In this document: piece by piece, positions 53,624 to 64,000 of the stretch
Numbering within the stretch: position 1 is the stretch's first letter
How the letters are laid out: each line of letters begins with the position of its first letter
Assembly: GCF_035594125.1 (NCBI RefSeq)
Contig: NC_087180.1
Span: 13,781,615 to 13,845,614 of the forward strand
Reading direction: 5' to 3'
Source: Scylla paramamosain
Lineage: Eukaryota; Arthropoda; Malacostraca; Decapoda; Portunidae
DNA: 64,000 bases
Made by a program: the position numbers and the translations under genes
Notes under the pieces: model-generated
What the model saw: only the letters and a program-made list of their open reading frames with translations
What the model was told of the DNA's origin: nothing
Database searches by the model: none

Positions 53624-53753
53624 ATGTTATTGGCTTACTCTATCGATGGTGTTCTAACTGATGCCGTGGAGTTGATTAGCGCCCGTCTCCGACCTGGTAA
53701 AGCACTCAAGCAAGGTCTGTTCGAGCACGCCACTCTCTATCATCCCGAAGAGG
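53624..53753 (+). CDS. weak exon candidate, product unknown
   Basis: An open frame from ATG at 53624 reads MLLAYSIDGVLTDAVELISA and then RLRPGKALKQGLFEHATLYH, with GC-rich third positions, to a GAAGAGG|GTGAGT donor at 53753/53754 (phase 1). A TAA directly precedes the ATG in frame. The peptide is varied and protein-like, but I recognise no family. Its phase does not fit the exon at 54114 directly. It may be an internal exon, a transposon fragment or chance. Confidence 0.3.
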
Positions 53754-54113
53754 GTGAGTGGAATGAGTAAATCATCGCGTACATCATACATTTCTTGTGG
53801 AGAACTGTACGCCAGAATTCCTTGGTGTAATCACTGGTGACTAGAGTGACCGGCGTGGAGATATTTGCTTGGTTTGATCTTAACCAGGAGATACCTTCCC
53901 GAGGCTCTTTGCGAAGGAGCGAAGGGCAGCACGTGTTTTCCTCGCAGTGAATAAAAATTGTGTTACTGAGAAAGTGAGCTGAGGAGAGAGAAGGATTCAA
54001 TTCTTTCTTGAGAGAGTCGATTGAGTTTTCTACCTCTTTTGGTACTCTCTGTGCGGATCTTCAGACTACAGCTGTCTCTTTCTTTCCCTTGGGTACTTTT
54101 CAATGGCGGATAG

Positions 54114-54341
54114 GACGTGCTGCTGAAAGCCTTGTTAGGGACGGCGCAGGATATTCTGAAGACAGAAATAGCTGACAACGTGACTTCATGGAGACATCAG
54201 GCGAGAAAAGTGAAGAGGAAGAAGCCAAGAGAAGAGAAAGGAGATCGGAGGCGGAGGCAAAAATCCTTCCTTGTCGTGGAGTCGATGAGGACGGCAGGAG
54301 ATGCAGCCCTACTGATTCTTTCTAAAAATATGGAAGAAAAC
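54114..54341 (+). CDS. internal exon candidate, 76 codons, phase 0-0
   Basis: A pyrimidine-rich tract (CTGTCTCTTTCTTTCCCTTG) and GGATAG acceptor end at 54113; a GAAAAC|GTAAGT consensus donor follows at 54341/54342. The 228 bp between are open in phase 0 at both ends. The peptide begins DVLLKALLGTAQDILKTEIA, followed by a short DNVTSW phrase, a strongly basic middle (KVKRKKPREEKGDRRRRQK), and an amphipathic end (VVESMRTAGDAALLIL). NVT is a possible N-glycosylation site if extracellular. No family is recognised. Phase agrees with the first exon at 24771-24809, so both could be in one gene with a ~29 kb intron or with exons I missed between. Confidence 0.45.
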
Positions 54342-54498
54342 GTAAGTTCCCTCCACGCTCGCTTCACGATGAGGTAATTGAGCCTCGCGTCCCGCCGCCT
54401 TCACGCGATGTTTTGCCACGCTCGCCACTCCTCCCAAATCGTCCCAAGTCTCCATTCTCCCTTTAAACTCGATTCCCGTGTCGCTCTCCTTCCTCCAA

Positions 54499-54501
<3 letters not shown>

Positions 54502-54571
<70 letters not shown>
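54502..54571. repeat. (CT)n microsatellite
   Basis: Uninterrupted CT, about 35 units. Confidence 0.97.
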
Positions 54572-54574
<3 letters not shown>

Positions 54575-55442
54575 CGTGAGCGGGTTCCGGGAAGATTTAG
54601 ACATTTCCAGGACGGTGCCAAAGGTTATGCGCCATTTCTGGACTTACATGAGCTTCGTGTCAGCGGAGAGAAAACTTACTCGGCGATCTTACCGGGAAAA
54701 AATAATGAAAAGATAAAAAGAATACACACACATACACACACACATACATACACACAAGATGGAGAGGAGGAATAAACAAGGCATTTTATATTTTTGACAA
54801 GGAAAACGAAAGATATTCCCTATGAAGCTCAAAATTAGAAAGGTAAGTGGAAAAGGAAATTGAAAGGCCGCCGGCGGAAGGGGTGAACGCCACAGATGCC
54901 GCCATGCAACACGAGGGTCTCACAGAACACTCGTGACGCGCCTCAGGAATCATGTGGGTCCATCTCGCCTCAGCTGCTGCACCTCACTGCCACCCCCGCT
55001 CACTCTCCCACACATTCGTTCATCTTTTATAAGGACGAGGGATTCACGATATTTTATAAACAGAGGCTTGCAACTAGAATACGTGAATATCCTGACGTTT
55101 GTTTGCTTACATTAAGGTTTTTTGTGTCCCTTTTCTTTTCTTTTTTTTTCTTTTTGTTAGCGCTGAAATGCGAGAATGTGTAAGAGGTTAAATTAGACTT
55201 CCGTAGCATAAGGTAATTTTTAGCTTAACTTGAAGCCTGACATCGTTGGGCAAAGTTGCCTTCCTCTCGCGCAGTATTAGCGAGTTTGGTATTAAAATGG
55301 ATCCAGTTCTTAATTAAACGCCGCCAGACCCTGCGAGTATCCAGTGCTTTTTGGAGAGTTTTATTCCTGTGATGGTTTTAATAAAAGTAATCTTTATTAT
55401 ACATATAAACATACATACATACCGTACGTTCTCTCTCTCTCT
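54572..55442. other. unique sequence with a complex island
   Basis: 55190-55345 is mixed-composition with TTAATTAAAC and GGATCC motifs and no exon, possibly regulatory. CT run at 55432-55442. Confidence 0.4.
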
Positions 55443-55443
55443 C

Positions 55444-55495
<52 letters not shown>

Positions 55496-55496
55496 C
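55443..55496. repeat. (CAA)n microsatellite
   Basis: About 17 CAA units. The poly-Gln and poly-Asn frames are artefacts. Confidence 0.95.
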
Positions 55497-55835
55497 TTCC
55501 TCACTCGGACAGACAATTTTTTTTTTAATAAAGAAATATTTATATAATGATGGAAATTAATAAATTAGGATTCCTTCTCCTGTAAAAATTCAATCACCTT
55601 TTATTTTTCTCATTTCCCTTTTTTAGTGATATTGATTTCAATTTGGAGAGACTAAAAGACTAAAAGAGCATCATTCTGTTCCATCCTGAGTAAGATAATA
55701 CGTATATATTTTTTTCTCTCTCTTTTCCTTTCACCTTATTTTAAATGCTATTGTATAAGTATTCCTATTTGTTAAGACTCACAAAGCATCAATCGTTTCA
55801 CTCGTAAGTTAACATTAATCTCTCTCTGCCAATCG

Positions 55836-55838
<3 letters not shown>
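55497..55838. other. AT-rich unique sequence
   Basis: Nothing recognised. Confidence 0.45.
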
Positions 55839-55885
<47 letters not shown>

Positions 55886-55898
55886 AAAAAAATCCCTC

Positions 55899-55938
<40 letters not shown>
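55839..55938. repeat. (TA)n and (CA)n microsatellites
   Basis: TA at 55839-55880 and CA at 55902-55938. Confidence 0.95.
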
Positions 55939-55939
<1 letters not shown>

Positions 55940-57022
55940 CAAAAAAAAAAAAGTTATTAGAAAAAAGGTCACGCAGGTAAAACAACCGCATCGTCTCGTA
56001 ATGTTACACGATGGAAATAAATTTTAAGGAAGAGCAAGAATGAAAAACGACCCCATATAGATTAACTTGTCACTTGAACTTTTACTCCTACTTTTTTTTC
56101 CTCACTTCGTCTTTTCTCACTCTTCTCACTCTTTTCCTACTTCCTGTTCCATCCTCTCCCTCTCTCCCACCCACTCTCCCATGGACTGTAAATATTCCCT
56201 CCCATCTCCCTGGCCATCACTATCTCCCCAACGCCGCCTGAGGGAGATAAGTTAGGGGGTGTCTCTCCATCATCTCGTTTTCTATCCTATCTACGAGGGG
56301 AGAAGGGATGGCTATTTTATTTCTTACGCCTTTCCAATATTCTTCACCCTTACTCTTTCTCCCCTTTTCCTCCAAATTGGTTCACTCCCTGCTATTTGTC
56401 CTCCTCTTTGCATACTCTTTTTTCCTACATTCTCTCGTGTCTTTCGTTACTACCTTTTTTATTATTTTTTGTTGGTTATTTCTCACTTTACTCCACTCCA
56501 CTCATCAGGGGAGAGAAAGAGAGGGAAGAACAGAACCAGAGACCAAAGGACAGAAACAGGAAGAGAGAAGACTCGAGACGGAGAAGCAGGAAAAGAGAAA
56601 AAGAAGATGAGAAGATGAAGAGAGACAGGAAGAGACGCAGAGAGAAGGGAGCAGAAGCAGAACAGAGAGAAAGAGAAAAGAAAATGAAGAAAACAGGAAC
56701 AGAGGGAGGAACAGAGATAGGAAGAGAGGAAAAGAAGCAGGGAGAGAAGAAGGAACAGCAAGGGGAAAGAATAACAAGAGAGGGAGGCATAGAAATAGAT
56801 AGGGAGAGGAATGGAGGCAAAAAACAGAGGAGCAGATATAGCAAAACATGGAAGGGAGGAAGAAAGATAAGAACACTCGTCTTTATTCGTTCTTTGTCTT
56901 ATTTTTCACGATAACAACAAAATAAATGAGAGAAACAGATCTTCATCATTCCACATAATTTTCTTCCGGAGTTTTTTTTATTTTTTTGTTGGAGACATGT
57001 ATTTATTTATTTATTTATTTAT
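55939..57022. other. pyrimidine-rich then purine-rich sequence
   Basis: 56085-56510 is C/T-rich and 56510-56860 is almost all purine. This produces open frames on both strands (up to 172 codons) without domains. ATTT units lie at 57000-57020. No gene. Confidence 0.5.
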
Positions 57023-57340
57023 CTATTTTTTACTGTAGATATCATAAATACCAGCAACTGACTTCTTTTTTACTATTCTTCGTTTTTTTTTATTGTAGAT
57101 TACATAGTGTCGTTTATTACTAACACTATCGTAAGAGTAAAGAGGTCTGCTGCTGTTTTTGCCTTCTTCCTCAGACTTTAATTTGTATATAAACATGTAG
57201 AGAATTATACAGCAGGAAATATAAATAGCAAAGAAAGCCTCTAGAACTCCAATGTTTGTTTTGACAAGAAGAAAACTACCAATTGTGTAAATCAGTATAC
57301 AGAAAGAAACGATAAACAATTCCACTTCATAAATACAACT
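57023..57340 (-). CDS. terminal exon candidate: membrane protein segment
   Basis: On the minus strand a GCTTTTCGTTCACATCTAG acceptor ends at 57341 and opens 105 codons in phase 0 to TAG at 57025-57023. The peptide has two hydrophobic stretches, about residues 6-25 (ELFIVSFCILIYTIGSFLLV) and 31-52 (VLEAFFAIYISCCIILYMF), separated by a KTN turn, then a polar tail with KSEEEGKNSSR and KKKRRIVKKK. This is the layout of the last half of small four-helix membrane proteins, but I name no family. No ATG begins the exon. T-rich composition favours hydrophobic codons by chance, which lowers confidence. AATAAA-like motifs follow within 60 bp. Confidence 0.45.
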   Translation of the reverse strand, partial: SCIYEVELFIVSFCILIYTIGSFLLVKTNIGVLEAFFAIYISCCIILYMFIYKLKSEEEGKNSSRPLYSYDSVSNKRHYVIYNKKKRRIVKKKSVAGIYDIYSKK

Positions 57341-58049
57341 CTAGATGTGAACGAAAAGCTCTAATTGGATCTAGCACGTGATGAAACTGATGAAAGAGAT
57401 AAGTAGCTCAGTATGAAACAAAACACTGTCGCAAAATCTGCCCACCAGTGTCAATACAAAATCATGCTGTGCCCTCTCCTTCACACAAGCTTCATGAATT
57501 ACAATGTCATACGTCTAGAGTTACATTTACAATTGCTTTGGGGGGTGGGGGGAGTAAAAACTAATGCCTGAACATCTAAACTATTTTTGGAGTTTGCAGT
57601 CTTCGTAAGCATCCAAACTCTTATCAGTACTTCCCTGACATTCTCTTGTTCAAAACCACAAAAAAAAAAAAAAAATCATGGAAATTAGACATCGCCTTTG
57701 ATTTTTCCTTAATTTACCTTTTCACGTATCTAGAATTAAAGTTTTCAGAGCCTAAGCATCCAACCTGCATTAGTACTTATGATCTGCTCTTATAAACCAC
57801 AAAACAACACGAAACCTTTTGCCTCTCTTATCGTTTCTGCTCAAGACACGAGGCGCGCTGCCAGACCACCGCTACCTTGCCTGGAGACACGAGCCACCAG
57901 AGCTGCCCTCACTCGGGAGTTCCAATAGGCAAGGAATCTACCGGCAGAGGCGGAAGAATGTCCAGAATTTAATAATCGTTCTCCGCAATACGTGTAAAGA
58001 TTTGGGGATGAAGGGAATTTTTTTTTTCGCTCTCCTATAGCAGGGATGA

Positions 58050-58050
<1 letters not shown>
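57341..58050. other. unique sequence, possible intron of the minus-strand gene
   Basis: Mixed AT-rich sequence with a GC-richer part at 57840-57960. I could not identify an upstream exon. Confidence 0.4.

Positions 58051-58108
<58 letters not shown>
58051..58108. repeat. (GA)n microsatellite
   Basis: About 29 GA units. Confidence 0.97.
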
Positions 58109-58111
<3 letters not shown>

Positions 58112-58436
58112 GGATGTATTAGGACAGAGGGTGACGTAGTGGATGACGAGAGGACCGAGGCTTCCCGTGGAGGTGGAATGCAATAAGAGAGTCCAGGGTG
58201 GAGCAGCGAGGCGCCGGGTGGAGTGCGCGGCTGTGAGGGGTGGTGCAAAAATGGGTATAAAGGTGGACTAGGTGGAGCGGCATTTTTCTTCATTTTTTTT
58301 TCGACAGTGCATGAAAAGTGGACGCGACAAACGTAATGAGGTTAACACAACACTGCTCTACAATACGGAATAGTTCATTAATATAACTTACTTTCCCTCA
58401 CAAATAAAAGGACACAAACCTCCACCACTATTACTA
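58109..58436. other. unique sequence, nothing recognised
   Basis: G-rich then AT-rich. No exon supported. Confidence 0.45.
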
Positions 58437-58471
58437 CTACTACCACCACCACCACCACCACCACCACCACC
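58437..58471. repeat. (ACC)n microsatellite
   Basis: About 11 ACC units. Confidence 0.93.
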
Positions 58472-58673
58472 GCCAGCACCACCCTCTCCTTTCTGGCAGC
58501 CATTTGTCCCGCTGTCTCCCTGGGCCCTCCACAACATACATTTCCTAAGAGACTGTAAATAATCCCTCAACTTTTACACCGTGGGAGTAAGATGAGAGTT
58601 TGTGTGTGCAAGTTGGTCGTCTGCGTCTTGATGTGTCATGATGTTTCAAGGTCGTTATTTGTTTGTTTTGATT

Positions 58674-58676
<3 letters not shown>

Positions 58677-58711
<35 letters not shown>

Positions 58712-58799
58712 AAAGGAGAAGCAAGAAAAAGGGGAGTGAGGAAGGAAAGGAAATGAAAGATGAGGTAAGATCAATGGGCAAAACTAGTTACCTCTCCCT

Positions 58800-58858
<59 letters not shown>
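58677..58858. repeat. (TG)n and CTCTCC/(CT)n microsatellites
   Basis: TG at 58677-58708 and CTCTCC units passing into CT at 58791-58858. Confidence 0.95.
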
Positions 58859-58860
<2 letters not shown>

Positions 58861-59027
58861 CACACGAGCCACAAACTCACATTATGAAGAAAAAGTAACA
58901 TATTTTTATGCTTTTCTTTCTGTTTACCTTAAGACAAGATTAGCATTGCTCCCCCTCCACAGTTACCTTAGGAACAGAAAATGGTGTCTTCTGAGTGAGT
59001 AATGGACGTTGTGCCCAAGATTTCAAT

Positions 59028-59030
<3 letters not shown>

Positions 59031-59096
<66 letters not shown>

Positions 59097-59138
59097 AATC
59101 ATATGGCACACATAATCTAAGAGAGCAAGAAGACTCTC

Positions 59139-59235
<97 letters not shown>
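59031..59235. repeat. (GA)n / (CT)n inverted pair
   Basis: GA at 59031-59094, a 39 bp spacer, and CT at 59134-59235 with one GTC interruption near 59146. A ~64 bp stem hairpin is possible. Confidence 0.97.
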
Positions 59236-59237
<2 letters not shown>

Positions 59238-59349
59238 ATTCCACCCCTCTTATACATCCTTCTATCCATCCTCTCCTATGCTTCCGTTCTTCTCGTTTTT
59301 TCATTCATTATTCCTTTCCTTTCCTGACCCTTCCTCTAACTCTCTTCCT

Positions 59350-59631
59350 CCTTCCTTCCTTCCTTCCTTCCTTCCTTCCTTCCTTCTTCCCTTCTTCCCT
59401 TCCTTTCTCCATGCTTACGAGCCCGCCAGAGGGAAAGAGGAGATAACAAATGTATGTAGGTAAAGAAAATGGGAAGTGAAGGAATAATACTTGATACGAA
59501 CGAGAGGAAATGGAAGAGAGGAAAATAAAATAAAGGGTAATAATGCACTTTGTCCCTCTTTGTCCTCATCCGTTTGTCTCTCCTTTTGTTTGTTTCCATC
59601 TCTTTGTCTCTCGATATTTCATTATAGAAGT

Positions 59632-59663
<32 letters not shown>

Positions 59664-59685
59664 TTGTTTCGGGTTGTCTGGTGTG

Positions 59686-59726
<41 letters not shown>

Positions 59727-59787
59727 GTCTAGTCTGTCTGTCTGTCTGTCTGTGCTCTTCCCTGTCCTTATGTCTGGATCTCTGAGT

Positions 59788-59878
<91 letters not shown>
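59350..59878. repeat. (TTCC)n, (TCTG)n and (CT)n microsatellites
   Basis: TTCC at 59350-59386, TCTG at 59627-59660 and 59686-59755, and CT at 59791-59878. Confidence 0.95.
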
Positions 59879-59881
<3 letters not shown>

Positions 59882-59937
59882 GTTTGTCTTTAATGTTTTC
59901 TAATGAAAGTGATGCTTGGGATACACAGTCGAGGAAA

Positions 59938-59955
59938 GAGGAGGAGGAGGAGGAG

Positions 59956-59989
<34 letters not shown>

Positions 59990-60033
59990 AGGAGGAGGAG
60001 GAGGAGGAGGAGGAGGAGGAGGAGGAGGAGGAG
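59938..60033. repeat. (GGA)n microsatellite
   Basis: About 30 GGA units with GAA interruptions. Confidence 0.95.
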
Positions 60034-61401
<1,368 letters not shown>

Positions 61402-61411
61402 GTTGTTGTTG

Positions 61412-61461
<50 letters not shown>

Positions 61462-61535
61462 GCCTATAGTTGTGGGGGCTCTGTTTCTTATGGTAGGGGA
61501 ACCAAAGAATGATGCTATTATAACAACAAAGACAG

Positions 61536-61603
<68 letters not shown>

Positions 61604-61669
61604 ATCCACTACTAGTACCATCACCACCACTAGCACCACAACTACCACTGCTACTACTACATACAACAT

Positions 61670-61744
<75 letters not shown>

Positions 61745-61745
61745 A
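61402..61745. repeat. (GTT/ATT)n, (TAC)n and (ACA)n tracts
   Basis: GTT then ATT at 61402-61461, TAC then ACA at 61537-61603, and ACA then CTA at 61670-61745. Confidence 0.95.
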
Positions 61746-62193
61746 TATAACACCCACCACTATCACCTCCACCACCACCACTACCAAAGTTGGCGAATAG
61801 GGAAGCTCGGACGTAACCTTGCATTGTAATCTGAAGGGAGTTAGTTTGCAGAGTCGCCGCGAGATCAGACGAGGAAACCAGCGCCAGGGGAAATTAGAAG
61901 GCTGGGAACGGGGAGGGAGGGCAGCGGGTCAACCTTGCTTCGAAAAGGTTACGCTGGCTGCTCGCTTTGGTTTCTGTGGCGTGTACCTGCGTGTACCTGA
62001 TGTGTACCTGGTGTGTTTGCTGCTAATGGATGATGTAGCGGTGGTGTGTGTGCCTGGAGTTACTCAGGTGCTTAATTTCACGTAGTGTTTGCGTATGTGT
62101 TGCTTCAGGGAGGTGCTTGTGTTGGCTTGGGTTGGGCCAGTGTGTTGATATGGCTACAGAGATGGACCGTGGAAAGTATTGGGGTTTGCTGGT

Positions 62194-62197
<4 letters not shown>
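61746..62197. other. unique sequence with a short triplication
   Basis: GTGTACCTG occurs three times at 61981-62009 with 1-2 bp spacers. No exon supported. Confidence 0.45.

Positions 62198-62268
<71 letters not shown>
62198..62268. repeat. (GA)n microsatellite
   Basis: About 35 GA units, followed by ACC units at 62310-62334. Confidence 0.97.
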
Positions 62269-62273
<5 letters not shown>

Positions 62274-62538
62274 TTCATGACGCATTAACCACCTCCTACT
62301 GCTCTTCCACCACCACCACCATCACCACCACCACCTGACTGACTTTCTGGCGATCGATGGCCGCTTCTGCGAATCCATAGGGGGTTTTTAAATGCTCAAT
62401 CCTCACCCAATACCCACCCCACCACTGTCCCGCCGCAGTTATCCCTCGTAATACAAATCAGTCTCCTTCACCAGCCCTCTTCGACCCTTTCCTCCCTCAA
62501 TAAGCTCCACACAGGCACCAAGCAGGGGGTCTCAGTAG
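62269..62538. other. unique sequence, nothing recognised
   Basis: C-rich with no convincing exon. Confidence 0.45.
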
Positions 62539-62580
62539 GTACAGTGGTGGCCAGAAGTAAGTAACAATATAGTAACTTTT
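62539..62580. mobile_element. possible Tc1-type transposon end
   Basis: TA followed by CAGTGGTGGCCAGAAGTAAG and TAACA is of the kind found at Tc1/mariner superfamily inverted repeats, which sit beside a TA target. No matching inverted end was found in the window and the internal sequence to about 62900 is too decayed to read. It may be a fragment or a chance match. Confidence 0.35.
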
Positions 62581-63184
62581 ATTTGGTTTAAACTCTTATT
62601 ATTAATGCTCTTGTTTCCTAAGGACTCTGGGGTTTCATTAGGACTGCCTTCAGAGGTCAATGGGACGGCTAATCGGTTCCCACTGGTGCTTCTATTCCCG
62701 TGAACAGAGATGGGTGTGGTTCTTACTCGACTAATCACCAAGACCAACAGGTTATGCCGCAGAGGAACATGACTATTGTGTACGTTGGTTCAGTGTTGTT
62801 TCCTTAGGCAAATCTCGCTGCTCGGCCCGGAAAACCCCTGCACCACCGTCTGTGTTACAATGCATGGGGAGGAATGTATGTTTTGCTTTCACTTTATCCG
62901 TGTAGTACTTCTGTTGTGATATACGAAGGCTTGTTATAATTACTGCAGTCATTCACACTGATTCTTTCTCTTTTTCGTCGTTAACTGACTAGAAATACAA
63001 AATGTAACCAAGAATTTATATCATTGTACGGTAATAGTTTCATTTCTGATGAGTAGAGTAATTTCACGCACAGAAAGGAAAAGGAAAAAAAAATAAAATG
63101 AACTGAAATTTTGTGGGCCGCAGCAAGGAGGTCACGGTGCCGCTGACGAAAGAACAAAAAGAGAGAAACATCAACACATTAAAG
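62581..63184. other. unique sequence, possibly decayed transposon then AT-rich
   Basis: The peptide phrase RPGKPLHHR can be read at 62827 on the plus strand, vaguely like a Tc1 transposase block, too weak to call. The rest is featureless. Confidence 0.3.
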
Positions 63185-63189
63185 CCAGC

Positions 63190-63408
63190 AAACTGAAACG
63201 CTTTGTTCTCTCACTACGACTATTTTCAAAGGCCACAGCGAGAAATTGCCGGATTTTCAAGGGTATTTATCCTATTAAAAATGAAGAAAACTTGTTAATC
63301 TGCCATTAGAACCGCAAAAATACCCTTAAACACTCGTATCACTTCAATTAGATCCTTTTGAAAGTAGTGGGGATGTGGCGCGGAAGTGTTTCAGAATATG
63401 GTCCTTGA
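63190..63408. mobile_element. MITE-like family A copy, nearly full length
   Basis: Left end AACTGAAACGCTTTGTTCTC at 63190 (decayed) and right end GTGTTTCAGAATATGGTCCT at 63388-63407. Internal blocks: CTACGACTATTTTCAAAGGC, GCCGGATTTTCAAGGGTATT, CTTGTTAATCTGCCATTAGA and CTTTTGAAAGTAGTGGGG. The reverse complement of 49943-50160 aligns along its whole length. Confidence 0.75.
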
Positions 63409-63529
63409 CGACTGACGCCTGCTGACTTGTGATGCGCACGTCTTTGTTTTTTTTTCCTTCTCCTGCGAATCGTTCCTGTTTCGGTGACGCCTCGGAGCGG
63501 TAACCTCTTAACGTCACTCTGTTGCGCCG

Positions 63530-63712
63530 AGGAGGAGGAGGAGGAGGAGGAGGAGGAGGAGTAGGAGGAGGAGGAGGAGGAGGAGGAAGAGGAAGAGTAA
63601 GAGGAGGAGGGAGAAGAGAAGAAGAGAGAAAGGGAGCTCGACATGTGGAGGAGATAGAAGGTAGGAAAAATGAGGAAAGAGGAAGGAAAAAAAGTATAAA
63701 AAAAAAGATGCC

Positions 63713-63782
<70 letters not shown>
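63530..63782. repeat. (GGA)n and (GA)n microsatellites
   Basis: GGA with GTA and GAA interruptions at 63530-63597 and GA at 63715-63782. Confidence 0.96.
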
Positions 63783-63786
<4 letters not shown>

Positions 63787-64000
63787 ATCAGGGTAGGGGA
63801 GAGAGGGAGGTCAGGCTTTGCATTGTTTGAAATCGAAATCGCTGTCACATTCTGAAGAGCGTGAAAAATGTCGATTTATTTTTACCTCCATAAAATATTT
63901 CAAAACATTTCTTTTCACTATGTACTTGTTATAGTTTATTGGTCCAATTGATATTTCGGCGCGTGGCATGGGAAAGGGGAGAGACGGAGGGGACGAGAGA
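63783..64000. other. unique sequence at the window end
   Basis: Mixed sequence, nothing recognised. Confidence 0.4.

Noticed and set aside
62532..62747. 71-codon minus-strand frame over the possible transposon end
   Set aside because: It runs across the terminal-repeat-like sequence itself and shows no transposase motif.

Overview
This is nuclear DNA of a eukaryote, most likely an arthropod and probably a decapod crustacean (inference). It has no bacterial gene layout. Very long dinucleotide and trinucleotide microsatellites fill it, there is a degenerate TTAGG/TTAGGTT-type array, and decayed LINE, mariner-like and MITE-like elements are scattered through intron-like sequence. By my count about 47 (GA/CT)n tracts of roughly 44-109 bp are present, with many (CA/TG)n tracts, a ~340 bp (AT)n tract and numerous GGA/TCC, ACA, TAC and GAT arrays. 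Nearly every long open reading frame is the translation of one of these tracts and is not a gene.

Layout. 1-6.6 kb: microsatellites, the TTAGG-like array, a ~145 bp duplication and purine-rich DNA. 6.7-7.2 kb: a possible terminal exon followed by a frameshifted mariner transposase remnant. 7.2-18 kb: microsatellites, two LINE reverse-transcriptase C-terminal fragments on the plus strand and one with its 3' end on the minus strand, the (AT)n tract, and an AT-rich array of ~270-310 bp units. 18-23.7 kb: copies of a short dispersed family between GA/CT tracts. 24.0-24.8 kb: the most gene-like place, a CpG-rich promoter/5'UTR-like block ending in a short coding exon with a good start context and a splice donor. 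25-53 kb: intron-like DNA with microsatellites, a LINE 3' end, a 160-165 bp tandem array, a degenerate GGTTCCAGG array, further copies of the dispersed family, and a few weak exon candidates. 53.3-54.35 kb: an exon-rich-looking stretch including a 228 bp phase 0-0 exon candidate with consensus splice sites. 57.0-57.34 kb: a minus-strand terminal exon candidate encoding a two-helix membrane segment. 58-64 kb: microsatellites, a possible Tc1-type end and one more copy of the dispersed family.

How it fits together: the plus-strand first exon at 24.77 kb ends in phase 0 and the exon candidate at 54.11 kb starts in phase 0, so they could belong to one gene with a ~29 kb intron, but nothing here proves it. 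No protein product could be named. The best candidate for something undescribed is a ~220 bp MITE-like family with ~19-23 bp terminal inverted repeats, seen at about seven loci, in one of which it has become a tandem array. All functional statements are inferences from sequence reading without alignment or transcript data.
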